NCBI GenBank assembly: GCA_038561985.1
Contig: CP073276.1
Location: 2,480,001 to 2,544,000, forward strand
Length of the DNA: 64,000 nucleotides
Source: Petrimonas sulfuriphila
GTDB lineage: Bacteria; Bacteroidota; Bacteroidia; Bacteroidales; Dysgonomonadaceae
Reading direction: 5' to 3'
A program made the translations under genes and the position numbers. The stretch's first letter is position 1; the number at the start of each line of letters is the position of its first letter. Below are positions 29,915 through 38,276 of the stretch, piece after piece. Below the pieces are notes generated by a model that did no database searches, was not told the DNA's origin, and saw nothing but the letters and a program-made list of their open reading frames with translations.

Positions 29915-30765
29915 AAAAAGAATTTTTGTGTAACGTTTTCCGGTTTGAGGATAGCCGACAAATCCCCGTAGGGAATGTCAACATTAATTACGCCCATTGA
30001 GTAGGGTGCAATCTCGTATTGATTAAATGAGTAGTGAATCCCTTCATGGTCCAGCCAAAAATTGTTGTTCGGAAAAACTTCGTCCAGATTAAAAAAACCT
30101 AAGCTGATTAAGGAATCAGGAACGCTGACATTGTATTGATCCATCAATCTGTTAATTATGATTTCTGCGAGTGGCTTTTTATAATTGGACACAAAGATGT
30201 CCTCTTCCGAAACAGTAACCAATTCACCCAGATCGATGTTCGTATAAGTAATTCTGTACGAGCCGTGTGCACCACCGGTATAATCACTATATTCTATAGC
30301 GTAACTCAGCAGTGAATCGTTTTGAAACATCACTTTATTGGTGTTGTACATATAATACCAGTACCACATAGGTATCTCACCTTTTGGAAGTCGGCTCTTT
30401 TCGGAATAATAGGTGTTTGACAGCGACTTATATTCCTCTTTGTAACCGGAAACATATGCCTTAACAGCTTCTTGCGGAGAAAGGGTGTCGAGGTGGAGGC
30501 TGTTGAAAAATGTACCGATAAAGATTTGTTGCAAACGGGCAAGGTCTTCCTTGTTGCCAAACTTTACCGGATAAGTAAAGCTTATTTTAACATCGGCAAA
30601 AGGCAATGTTGTGTCGTTCGTTTCGAGTAGGGGTATCTGGTCTTTAATCACGATACTGTCAAAAACTATTTTTGTGGAAATTTGTGCGGTCTTTTTGCAG
30701 GAAAACAATGTGCACAAAAGTAAGAAAAACAAAATAGCAACGGGAAGAAAAATATTTTTTCTCAT
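29896..30765 (-). CDS. DUF3298/RsiV-like lipoprotein
   Basis: 289 residues from the ATG at 30765; the longer frame adds nine residues before the signal and is rejected. A lipoprotein signal (MRKNIFLPVAILFFLLLC, then FSC) is followed by a DUF4163-like region (ISFTYPVKFGNKEDLARLQQIF, to about 110) and a DUF3298 domain (YSDYTGGAHGSYRITYTNIDLG, IFVSNYKKPLAEIIINRLMDQY, YSFNQYEIAPYSMGVINVDIPY). The pair resembles the extracellular part of RsiV. Here there is no transmembrane anti-sigma portion, so only an envelope location can be stated. Confidence 0.8.
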   Translation of the reverse strand: MRKNIFLPVAILFFLLLCTLFSCKKTAQISTKIVFDSIVIKDQIPLLETNDTTLPFADVKISFTYPVKFGNKEDLARLQQIFIGTFFNSLHLDTLSPQEAVKAYVSGYKEEYKSLSNTYYSEKSRLPKGEIPMWYWYYMYNTNKVMFQNDSLLSYAIEYSDYTGGAHGSYRITYTNIDLGELVTVSEEDIFVSNYKKPLAEIIINRLMDQYNVSVPDSLISLGFFNLDEVFPNNNFWLDHEGIHYSFNQYEIAPYSMGVINVDIPYGDLSAILKPENVTQKFFLNSGHR

Positions 30766-30910
30766 ATCTAAATTATTTGTTGGGACTGCCAATAAAAATT
30801 CTTACCCTGCAGTCTCTGGTTTTCCACCTTTATATCCATGCGTCAGGTCTGAACAAAATACCTTTTTCCGGCAATGTCCTTGACGCCGGCAGGATGAATA
30901 GGGTGTCTGA

Positions 30911-31993
30911 TTACTGAATAATCTGCTTTATAGCACCCAGATCGGGATAGAAAACTACCTTAATGGGTTGTTTCATATTGTCGAACATTTTTTTGGCAAG
31001 TACATCCTTTGTGCCAAACTGAACGATATCTGTTTCCATATTTTTCAACGTTTTGTTCCTGAACTCCAGTGTGAGTTGCGCTTTTCCTGGAACATTATAC
31101 ACTACTCCTTCGGAGAGTTTTTTTGCGAGGCGTTCTTTATCTTTGTCGGTAAGAATGGTCTCTGCTTTCTGTGTTTTACTTCTCAGTGTCAGGTAAATGG
31201 GAGCCCCGGCAAGATTATCAGCATCCACAGGACCAAGTTTTTCGGAAAACCTGCCAATAATCCTTTTATCAATATCTTTTTCTGTGGGGATAACCACAAT
31301 TTCTTTGGTGAAATATTCAGTTTGTGTACTTCCCGAAAACATTTCAGTCAATGCTTTTTCCTGATTGTTTATTTGCTCCATAACTACTTTGTAGGCTTCA
31401 CCGTCGGGCGGCATATTATCGGCTTCGCCGATCAGGATATCGTTTCGGCTTCGCCGTAGCTCAAAAATCTGTTTCGAGACCAATTCTGCCTGCTTGGCTG
31501 TTGAACCCGCCATCAGCGTTTCTTCCGACAAAAACCTTCTCGGGTTTAGCGGAGCGGGAGATGGCTCAGGAACGTCGAAAGAAGGTGTTTTTTCTGATTC
31601 AGGGTCTGTGTTTATGGTAGAAATCAGTCCGTCTTGTGTGAGATGAACGTAAGGCGCGATTGAGTTAGGCCTGAAGATTACCATAAACGAATTATCCTTG
31701 TCGGCGACTCCTCGGTTCGTTACCATTACATCTTCAAGTGTAAATTCGGTTCTGCTTTCGGTGATAGGATCAATACTCAAGTATCGTTGTGCGAACTGAT
31801 AAAACTCACCGCGATTGTAAACCGTTTTTTTTACTTTCAGCGTTACCACCAGAGATGTTTTCGGCAATGAATAGATTACCCCGTAGTCGTTGGCTTTGAT
31901 GGCATTCATTCTCACGGTTTGCTGAGCCTGCATGCTAACTGCAGGGAGTAAAACAATTAAAGCGGACAATACAAGACGTTTTATTTTTATCAT
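30911..31993 (-). CDS. DUF4831-family exported protein
   Basis: 360 residues with a signal peptide (hydrophobic to SMQAQQ). The sequence matches the DUF4831 layout: YGVIYSLPKTSLVVTLKVKKTVYNRGEFYQFAQRYL near the N-terminus, VADKDNSFMVIFRPNSIAPYV, ILIGEADNMPPDGEAYKVVMEQIN, and IYLTLRSKTQ near the C-terminal domain. The family is restricted to Bacteroidota and has no known function. The gene lies between the DUF3298 lipoprotein and pheS on the same strand, with gaps of 84-145 bp, so it is probably separately transcribed. Confidence 0.85.
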   Translation of the reverse strand: MIKIKRLVLSALIVLLPAVSMQAQQTVRMNAIKANDYGVIYSLPKTSLVVTLKVKKTVYNRGEFYQFAQRYLSIDPITESRTEFTLEDVMVTNRGVADKDNSFMVIFRPNSIAPYVHLTQDGLISTINTDPESEKTPSFDVPEPSPAPLNPRRFLSEETLMAGSTAKQAELVSKQIFELRRSRNDILIGEADNMPPDGEAYKVVMEQINNQEKALTEMFSGSTQTEYFTKEIVVIPTEKDIDKRIIGRFSEKLGPVDADNLAGAPIYLTLRSKTQKAETILTDKDKERLAKKLSEGVVYNVPGKAQLTLEFRNKTLKNMETDIVQFGTKDVLAKKMFDNMKQPIKVVFYPDLGAIKQIIQ

Positions 31994-32077
31994 ATCATTT
32001 ATTGTTTTATGATATTCAATTGTTTAGTTGAATAGTTTCCCGACACTACGAATAGCGGCCATATTGAATTTTAAAGT

Positions 32078-33097
32078 CTAATGTGCTGCCTGAAATTGCT
32101 TAAGGAAACTCAAATCGTTTTCCGAAAACATCCGCAGGTCTTTTACCTGGTATTTCAGGTTTGTAATACGCTCAATACCCATTCCAAGAGCGTATCCGGT
32201 GTAGACCCTACTATCTATTCCGCAATTATCCAATACATTGGGGTCAACCATGCCGCATCCCAGGATTTCCACCCAACCGGTATATTTGCAGAATGGGCAA
32301 CCTTCACCTCCACATAGGTTACAGGAGATATCCATTTCTGCACTGGGTTCTGTAAACGGGAAATAAGAAGGACGAAGCCGGATTTTTGTTTCGTTACCAA
32401 ACATTTCTTTGGCAAAGAAAAGCAACGCCTGTTTCAAATCGGCAAACGATACATCTTTGTCTACGTATAATGCTTCCACCTGATGGAAAAAACAATGTGC
32501 CCTGTACGAGATAGCTTCGTTCCTATAAACTCTCCCCGGACAAATAATGCGGATGGGCGGTTGCGTTTTCTCCATTACGCGAGTCTGGACAGATGAAGTG
32601 TGTGTGCGTAAAACAATATCCGGGTTGCTTTCGATAAAGAATGTGTCCTGCATATCTCGTGCAGGATGGTCTTCTGCGAAGTTAAGTGAAGAAAAAACAT
32701 GCCAGTCGTCTTCCACTTCCGGCCCTTCGGCGATGGAAAATCCCAGACGTTTAAAAATATCACAAATTTCTTCTTTCACAATCGATATCGGATGACGTGC
32801 TCCGAGAGCAACCGGATAAGCCGTCCGGGTCAGGTCGATATCCACGTTTTTTTCTTTGTTGCCGTTAAACATCTCTTTCAACGAAAGAATTTTTTCCTGG
32901 GCTTTCTGTTTCAGCTCGTTCAGCTTCATACCCACTTCGCGTTTTTGTTCGGGGGCAACGTTTCTGAAATCGTCCATCAGCACAGAAATGATGCCCTTTT
33001 TGCTTAAGTATTTGATGCGTAATGCTTCCAGTTCATCGGCATCCGATGCTGAAAATTGATCTATTTCAGAAAGAAGGGAGTGAATTTTATCTAACAT
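32078..33097 (-). CDS. pheS: Phenylalanyl-tRNA synthetase alpha subunit
   Basis: 339 residues from the ATG at 33097 (MLDKIHSLLSEID); the frame extends ten residues upstream through the promoter. With PheT it charges tRNA-Phe. Seen: N-terminal coiled coil, AYPVALGARHPI, GPEVEDDWHVFSSLNFAEDHPARDMQDTF, LRTHTSSVQTR, motif 2 FFHQVEALYVD, GGEGCPFCKYTGWVEILGCGMV and motif 3 YALGMGIERITNLKY. pheT is not in the window. The -7 box is at 33125-33132. Confidence 0.96.
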   Translation of the reverse strand: MLDKIHSLLSEIDQFSASDADELEALRIKYLSKKGIISVLMDDFRNVAPEQKREVGMKLNELKQKAQEKILSLKEMFNGNKEKNVDIDLTRTAYPVALGARHPISIVKEEICDIFKRLGFSIAEGPEVEDDWHVFSSLNFAEDHPARDMQDTFFIESNPDIVLRTHTSSVQTRVMEKTQPPIRIICPGRVYRNEAISYRAHCFFHQVEALYVDKDVSFADLKQALLFFAKEMFGNETKIRLRPSYFPFTEPSAEMDISCNLCGGEGCPFCKYTGWVEILGCGMVDPNVLDNCGIDSRVYTGYALGMGIERITNLKYQVKDLRMFSENDLSFLKQFQAAH

Positions 33098-33124
33098 ACG
33101 ATCTTTATTGTCTTTAATTTTATG

Positions 33125-33132
33125 CAAAAATA
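33125..33132 (-). promoter_or_regulatory. -7 box of pheS
   Basis: TATTTTTG on the minus strand, 27 bp before the ATG at 33097, which supports that start. Confidence 0.55.
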
Positions 33133-33203
33133 CATTTTTCTTGGCTATTTACCTTGATTTTGAAGAAAGAAATCATTTCCCGCAATTTTTGAAAAACATA
33201 TCG

Positions 33204-33211
33204 TATTTTTG
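33204..33211 (+). promoter_or_regulatory. -7 box of tilS
   Basis: TATTTTTG, 37 bp before the ATG at 33249; no TTTG at the standard distance. It shows that the upstream extension of the frame is not translated. Confidence 0.5.
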
Positions 33212-33248
33212 CATTTACAAAAAATACCTGTTCGTATATCTTGAGCCG

Positions 33249-34568
33249 ATGCTTCAGAAAATAAAATCCTATATTGCCCAAAAACGTTTGTTGGAGAACG
33301 ATAATGTGTTGATTACGGGGCTTAGTGGGGGCGCTGACTCCATGGCTTTACTGGATATAATGACTTTATTGGGTTACCGGTGTATTGCTGCACATTGTAA
33401 TTTCCATCTTCGGGGAGAAGAATCGGAGGAGGATGCCCGCTTTGTAAAGAAATGGTGTAAGGAGAGTGATATTGAATTTACAACCATCGACTTCGATACC
33501 CGGCAATATGCCGCCGATAAAAAAATTTCCATCGAGATGGCAGCACGTGAATTGCGTTACGCCTGGTTTGAAATAGTGAGGAAACAATTTAATGCCGATG
33601 CAATTGCCGTAGCTCATCACAAGGATGATTCGGTGGAAACGGTACTGATGAATTTAATCCGCGGTACGGGAATAAGTGGATTTAGCGGAATTTCGCCCCA
33701 AAACGGAAAAGTTATCCGTCCGATGCTTTGTGTCTCCCGGGTCGAAATCGAAAATTACCTGGTGGAACGTCAAATCCCTTTCAGGACTGACAGTACCAAT
33801 CTCGAAGATATTTATACCCGGAATCACATACGGTTAAATGTTTTGCCGATGTTGCAGAAAATCAATCCGTCAGTCAACGAAACCATTTTCCGTACTGCTG
33901 AAAACTTGGCCGAAGCAGAGAAAATATATAAAAAAGCAGTTCATGCGGATATTGAAGTTGTTTTGAAAAATAACAGAATAGATATTGAGGCGCTAAAACT
34001 ATCCGCTTCCCCCTTATCGGTTTTGTTTGAGATCCTGTCACCTTTAGGGTTTCATCCTGCCGTGATCGATGATGTGAAGGCTGGATTGGATGCTTCGCCG
34101 GGGAAGCAGTTTTTTTCACCTACACATCGGTTGATAAAAGATCGTACGTGTTTCCTAATCGATAAAATAAAAAAAACGGAGTCCGATGACCCAATCTATT
34201 TTATCGATGCGGTATCGCAAGAAATATCCACTCCGGTAAATTTAGCTATTAAATTAACAGGTGTACCGAAACTAATCGATAAAAAGAGTCGTATGTTATA
34301 TGCCGATGTCGCTAAGCTGCAGTTCCCCCTCAAGTTGCGGAAATGGCAAGCCGGCGACAGGTTTATTCCCTTTGGAATGAAAGGCAAAAAGAAGTTGAGT
34401 GATTTTTTCACTGATCAGAAATTTAACCTGAAAGAAAAGGAAGAAACATGGCTTTTGCTTTCGGGTGAGGAGGTGGTTTGGGTTGTGGGGCATCGGGCGG
34501 ATAACCGGTTTAAAATTACACCAGCGACTGAACGTGTTTTGCAAATTGAGTTAAAAACGATGAAATAG
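33249..34568 (+). CDS. tilS: tRNA(Ile)-lysidine synthase
   Basis: 439 residues. TilS changes C34 of the AUA-reading tRNA-Ile to lysidine. The PP-loop is SGGADSMAL near residue 25. Further landmarks are AAHCNFHLRGEESEEDARFV, ISIEMAARELRY, AVAHHKDDSVETVLMNLIRGTGISGFSGI, RPMLCVSRVEIENYL and TNLEDIYTRNHIRLNVLP. The C-terminal TilS domain includes LRKWQAGDRFIPFGMKGKKKLSDFF. The ATG at 33249 is chosen because the family starts just before the PP-loop and the promoter lies inside the longer frame. It is divergent from pheS. Confidence 0.95.
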   Translation: MLQKIKSYIAQKRLLENDNVLITGLSGGADSMALLDIMTLLGYRCIAAHCNFHLRGEESEEDARFVKKWCKESDIEFTTIDFDTRQYAADKKISIEMAARELRYAWFEIVRKQFNADAIAVAHHKDDSVETVLMNLIRGTGISGFSGISPQNGKVIRPMLCVSRVEIENYLVERQIPFRTDSTNLEDIYTRNHIRLNVLPMLQKINPSVNETIFRTAENLAEAEKIYKKAVHADIEVVLKNNRIDIEALKLSASPLSVLFEILSPLGFHPAVIDDVKAGLDASPGKQFFSPTHRLIKDRTCFLIDKIKKTESDDPIYFIDAVSQEISTPVNLAIKLTGVPKLIDKKSRMLYADVAKLQFPLKLRKWQAGDRFIPFGMKGKKKLSDFFTDQKFNLKEKEETWLLLSGEEVVWVVGHRADNRFKITPATERVLQIELKTMK

Positions 34569-34708
34569 CTTTAATAAAACTATTTTCAGGATAATTCTCA
34601 CCCTTATTTTTTGACGAAAAGGTATTTTTATGTAACTTCATAGCGGAAAAATTGATTTTGTTTAAACACAAAAGCAGATAAAACGGTTATAACTAAAAAA
34701 CTACGATA

Positions 34709-34846
34709 ATGAAAAATAGTGTATTTAAGGATATCTTGGTGGTGGCAGCCTTTTCGGCAGTTTCATATATTGTGATGCGAAACTACCAGAGAAAGAAAAG
34801 GAGAGACCGTCAAATGAGGGATTTTGTTCATTTCCAATTGTTCTGA
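34709..34846 (+). CDS. Small membrane protein, 45 residues
   Basis: ATG at 34709 to TGA at 34844-34846 encodes MKNSVFKDILVVAAFSAVSY followed by IVMRNY and a strongly basic stretch (RKKRRDRQMRD). One hydrophobic helix and positive residues after it predict a single-span inner-membrane protein with N-out or a signal-anchor form. It lies alone between tilS and serS, 140 bp after tilS. No family assigned; coding status rests on composition only. Confidence 0.4.
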   Translation: MKNSVFKDILVVAAFSAVSYIVMRNYQRKKRRDRQMRDFVHFQLF

Positions 34847-34906
34847 TTGCCGCTTTACCGGTAAATATATTTTGTGTTACAACTGTTTCGGCGCGAGAAT
34901 TTTTGC

Positions 34907-34914
34907 TACCTTTG
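34907..34914 (+). promoter_or_regulatory. -7 box of serS
   Basis: TACCTTTG matches TAnnTTTG 37 bp before the ATG at 34952. It lies inside the longer open frame, supporting the downstream start. Confidence 0.6.
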
Positions 34915-34951
34915 CATATTCTCAGTCAAAATAGTTGAAACTGTTTTTTTT

Positions 34952-36223
34952 ATGCTTACACTCAAAGTAATAAACGAAGATCGCGAAGAAGTCATTCGCA
35001 AACTTGCCAAAAAAAGATTCGCCGCTGAAGATATAATTAATCAAATTGTGGCGTTAGACGAAACACGTCGTAGTTCTCAAACTCTTCTGGATAGTCAGTT
35101 GTCGGAGATCAACCTCCTGTCGAAGTCGATCGGAGGGCTGATGAAAGAAGGCAAGAAGGCTGAAGCGGAAATTGCCAAGCAACAAGTTTCCGAACTGAAG
35201 GAGCTTTCCAAACTTAATGAAGCCGGGCTGAGAGAAACTGAAGCAGCTATTCAAAATTTGTTGGTTATTATTCCTAATTTACCGCACGATTCGGTGCCTG
35301 AAGGTAAATCTGCCGAAGATAATCTTGTAGAGCGTTCGGGAGGAAACATTCCGCAACTCTCTACTGACGCTCTTCCTCATTGGGAGCTGGCAAAAAAATA
35401 TGACCTGATAGACTTTGAATGGGGGGTGAAGATTACCGGTGCCGGGTTTCCTGTTTACAAAGCCAAAGGTAGTCGCCTGCAGCGCGCACTCATTAATTTC
35501 TTTCTTGACAATGCCCGTGATGCCGGATTTGTTGAAATTCAGCCGCCTTATGTCGTAAATGCGGCATCTGGCTTTGCGACTGGGCAGTTACCCGATAAGG
35601 AAGGACAAATGTATCATGTAGGATTAGACGATTTGTACCTGATACCAACGGCTGAGGTGCCGGTTACCAATCTTTACCGAGACGTGATTTTGGATGAAAA
35701 GGATCTGCCGGTAAAGAATACGGCTTATTCTGCTTGTTTTCGCCGTGAGGCAGGATCCTACGGAAAAGATGTGCGCGGATTGAACCGTTTGCATCAGTTT
35801 GATAAAGTAGAAATTGTGTGTATTGACAAGCCTGAAAATTCGTATCAGCGGTTGGATGAGATGGTCTGTTATGTGCAAACTTTGGTGGAAAAGTTAGGAC
35901 TCCCCTGGCGCATTTTACGTCTTTGTGGCGGTGATATGGGATTCACATCGGCGCTTACGTTCGACTTTGAAGTCTATTCCGCGGCACAACAGAGGTGGTT
36001 GGAAGTGAGTTCCGTGTCTAATTTCGAGAGTTACCAGGCAAATCGGCTGAAATGCCGATACCGCAACGAGGATCGAAAAACACAACTATGCCATACCCTC
36101 AACGGGAGCGCACTGGCTTTGCCACGTATCGTTGCCGCACTTCTGGAAAACAACCAAACCCCAGAAGGAATAATTATACCGGCTGCATTGGTGCCTTATA
36201 CAGGATTTGCGGTGATTGATTAA
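34952..36223 (+). CDS. serS: Seryl-tRNA synthetase
   Basis: 423 residues from the ATG at 34952 (MLTLKVINEDREEVIRKLAK); the upstream extension contains the promoter. An N-terminal two-helix coiled coil (about 25-110) binds the long arm of tRNA-Ser. The class II catalytic core shows GFVEIQPPYVVNAASGFATGQLPDKE, TAEVPVTNLYRDVI, motif 2 FRREAGSYGKDVRGLNRLHQFDKVE, SSVSNFESYQANR and motif 3 NGSALALPRIVAALLENNQ. Length is standard. Confidence 0.97.
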   Translation: MLTLKVINEDREEVIRKLAKKRFAAEDIINQIVALDETRRSSQTLLDSQLSEINLLSKSIGGLMKEGKKAEAEIAKQQVSELKELSKLNEAGLRETEAAIQNLLVIIPNLPHDSVPEGKSAEDNLVERSGGNIPQLSTDALPHWELAKKYDLIDFEWGVKITGAGFPVYKAKGSRLQRALINFFLDNARDAGFVEIQPPYVVNAASGFATGQLPDKEGQMYHVGLDDLYLIPTAEVPVTNLYRDVILDEKDLPVKNTAYSACFRREAGSYGKDVRGLNRLHQFDKVEIVCIDKPENSYQRLDEMVCYVQTLVEKLGLPWRILRLCGGDMGFTSALTFDFEVYSAAQQRWLEVSSVSNFESYQANRLKCRYRNEDRKTQLCHTLNGSALALPRIVAALLENNQTPEGIIIPAALVPYTGFAVID

Positions 36224-36226
36224 TTA

Positions 36227-37126
36227 TTATTTATCGTTGCCGTTTAATTTGCGGTATTCAGAAGGAGTTATCCTGACCCGTTGTTTGAAAAAGGATAAAA
36301 AATATTCGATGGAGCTGAAATTGAGCTCATAGGCAATTTCCTTGATAGGTAAACTTGTTTCCGTCAACAGTTCTTTTGCTTTTCGGAGTTTCAATTCCTG
36401 AAAATATTGTGCGGGCGGATAGCCCGTATATTCTTTGAAAAATTTTCTGAACCAGGAATAGCTTGTTCCCAGATTTGATGCAATTTCCTTTACATCGATG
36501 TCTTTATGGATGTTTTCTCTCATGATGATCTTGGCACGTTCAATTACTTGTGTCGATTCATTAGCATCATAACTTTTGTTTTGAGAAAGTGATAAAATCA
36601 TTCCTAAGATGTGAAAAGCTATTCCGGCGAGATACTGTTGGGCCGATTTTTTGTCTTCCTTGGCAACTCTGATAGCGGTTAAAAACAGATTGATAAGCTC
36701 TTCGTTCGTACCAATATCTAAAACCTGATTTTGTTCTGAAATAAAGCTCTTTTCGATTACAGAGTCGATTATACTTCCTTCAAAACCAATATAATACTCG
36801 TTCCATCCCGTTTCTTTTACGGGTTGATACGAGTGCCACTGTCCTGGAAAAAGGACCATTACCTGACCCTTTTCAATGGATGTTTTTTTTGTCGTGGCAG
36901 ATGAAAAAACCCCTCTCCCTTTACAGATGTAAACAAATTGATACTCAGATAGTATTCTCCCTTTCTGGGGGTTAAAATAATAACTTTTGGGGTGGTCGGT
37001 GGAAGGATATAATGTGTTGGGTGCAATGTGCGAAAAACCAACAGTATTTACTGTTAATCCAAATTCTTTATCTTTCTCGCTGACCAACAAGTATTTAAAA
37101 TCTATACCCAAGTCGTTGTATCTCAT
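36227..37126 (-). CDS. AraC-family regulator, probable rhamnose regulator
   Basis: 299 residues: an N-terminal cupin-type sensing domain (about 1-170; FVYICKGRGVFSSATTKKTSIEKGQVMVLFPGQWHSYQP) and a C-terminal pair of helix-turn-helix motifs (DVKEIASNLGTSYSWFRKFFKEYTGYPPAQY, then LPIKEIAYELNFSSIEYFLSFFKQRVRITPSEYR). It lies next to rhaT-rhaA-rhaB on the same strand, beyond the terminator of that operon, so it has its own promoter (TAAATTTG at 37166-37173, minus). Function as the L-rhamnose-responsive activator is inferred from position, as in Bacteroides RhaR. Confidence 0.85.
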   Translation of the reverse strand: MRYNDLGIDFKYLLVSEKDKEFGLTVNTVGFSHIAPNTLYPSTDHPKSYYFNPQKGRILSEYQFVYICKGRGVFSSATTKKTSIEKGQVMVLFPGQWHSYQPVKETGWNEYYIGFEGSIIDSVIEKSFISEQNQVLDIGTNEELINLFLTAIRVAKEDKKSAQQYLAGIAFHILGMILSLSQNKSYDANESTQVIERAKIIMRENIHKDIDVKEIASNLGTSYSWFRKFFKEYTGYPPAQYFQELKLRKAKELLTETSLPIKEIAYELNFSSIEYFLSFFKQRVRITPSEYRKLNGNDK

Positions 37127-37165
37127 TTTTTCTGTTTTTGTGGTATGTAGCTTTTCTTTTTTTTA

Positions 37166-37173
37166 CAAATTTA
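37166..37173 (-). promoter_or_regulatory. -7 box of the AraC regulator gene
   Basis: TAAATTTG on the minus strand, 40 bp before the ATG at 37126 and directly after the rhamnose terminator's T-run. Confidence 0.5.
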
Positions 37174-37175
37174 CA

Positions 37176-37222
37176 AAAAAAAATGAAGCACAATGCAAAC
37201 TCAATTGATTGCATTGTGCTTC
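37176..37222 (-). terminator. Terminator of the rhamnose operon
   Basis: A perfect 14-bp stem (GAAGCACAATGCAA at 37185-37198 and its complement at 37209-37222) with a 10-nt loop, followed on the minus strand by nine T after CA. It lies 20 bp after the rhaT stop and isolates the regulator gene from rhaBAT. Confidence 0.93.
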
Positions 37223-37242
37223 TGAAAAAATGAGAGAATGAA

Positions 37243-38271
37243 TTAGAATAGATTTGGAATTATTAAAGAAAATATTAAGACGGCCATGCCGATGACAAGA
37301 AATGTGACGGCTTTTTTACCGGCTCCTTTCCATTCTTTCAGAATAATACCCCACACATTACTGAAAACAACGTTTAAGGACATCAGGATGCTCCAGGAGA
37401 ATGCCATCATCACACTGCCCGGTTCAAAAAAACTTTGCCCCATCCCTAATCCGAAGAACTGAGAATACCAGAGTAAACCGGCCAAGGCACAGAAGAGAAG
37501 GTTGTTAACAAGTACCGATTTGGATGTTTTCCGAATTTCCCCACTGGTCTTGTTTTTCGAATTCATGTACAGGCAATAGACCAGATTAGTGAAAAAACCG
37601 CCAATCGTCACCAAAAGTGTTACGGGGTTTTGAGCGAAAATTTCTTTTGCCCCCGCTGCAATAGCGGCTTCCTTTATCGGAATTCCGGCACTCAGGCCTA
37701 AACTGAAACAAGCACTCATTACTCCGGCAAACAACGCTATCAGCAACCCTTTTTTTAGGGCAAAGTCTTTTATAGCTTTCCTGCGTTCTTCTTCCGACAT
37801 GTTTTTAGAGCGTAAACTGCCGGCGTATCCAACCAATGCAATCCCCACTAGGGTTACAACAACGGCCAGTAACAGAACCAACCCTTTTGGTGAAAAGAGA
37901 TTATCCCCGGCAAGAACAGCAGGGATTAGCGTTCCAAATCCAGCACATGTTCCCAAAGCAACAGATTGGCCAAGTGCAATTCCCAGGTACCGCATGCTAA
38001 GCCCGAAAGTTAATCCACCAATCCCCCACAAAGCGCCGTATCCAATCGATTGTAGCGCTGCACCGGAATTTGCAGAATAAACCTGTACCAACTCCGGAAG
38101 GGAATTTGCTAGAAATGCTCCTAAAACTGGAAAAATAAGCCAGGCGAAAACTCCTTGCACCAACCAGAAATTTTCCCACGACCAATTTTTAACTTTGTTG
38201 ATAGGAACGTAGGAGCTTGACTGCCCCATACTTCCTATCGCTATAATAATCAGACCAATAATGGTGTTCAT
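37243..38271 (-). CDS. rhaT: L-rhamnose/proton symporter
   Basis: 342 residues with ten hydrophobic helices. RhaT-family features: NTIIGLIIIAIGSMGQSSSYVPI, WSWENFWLVQGVFAWLIFPVLGAFLA, GALWGIGGLTFGLSMRYLGIALGQSVALG, ACFSLGLSAG and SWSILMSLNVVFSNVWGI with WKG near the C-terminus. It brings L-rhamnose across the inner membrane. It is the last gene of rhaB-rhaA-rhaT, five bases after rhaA. Confidence 0.93.
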   Translation of the reverse strand: MNTIIGLIIIAIGSMGQSSSYVPINKVKNWSWENFWLVQGVFAWLIFPVLGAFLANSLPELVQVYSANSGAALQSIGYGALWGIGGLTFGLSMRYLGIALGQSVALGTCAGFGTLIPAVLAGDNLFSPKGLVLLLAVVVTLVGIALVGYAGSLRSKNMSEEERRKAIKDFALKKGLLIALFAGVMSACFSLGLSAGIPIKEAAIAAGAKEIFAQNPVTLLVTIGGFFTNLVYCLYMNSKNKTSGEIRKTSKSVLVNNLLFCALAGLLWYSQFFGLGMGQSFFEPGSVMMAFSWSILMSLNVVFSNVWGIILKEWKGAGKKAVTFLVIGMAVLIFSLIIPNLF

Positions 38272-38276
38272 TCTGC

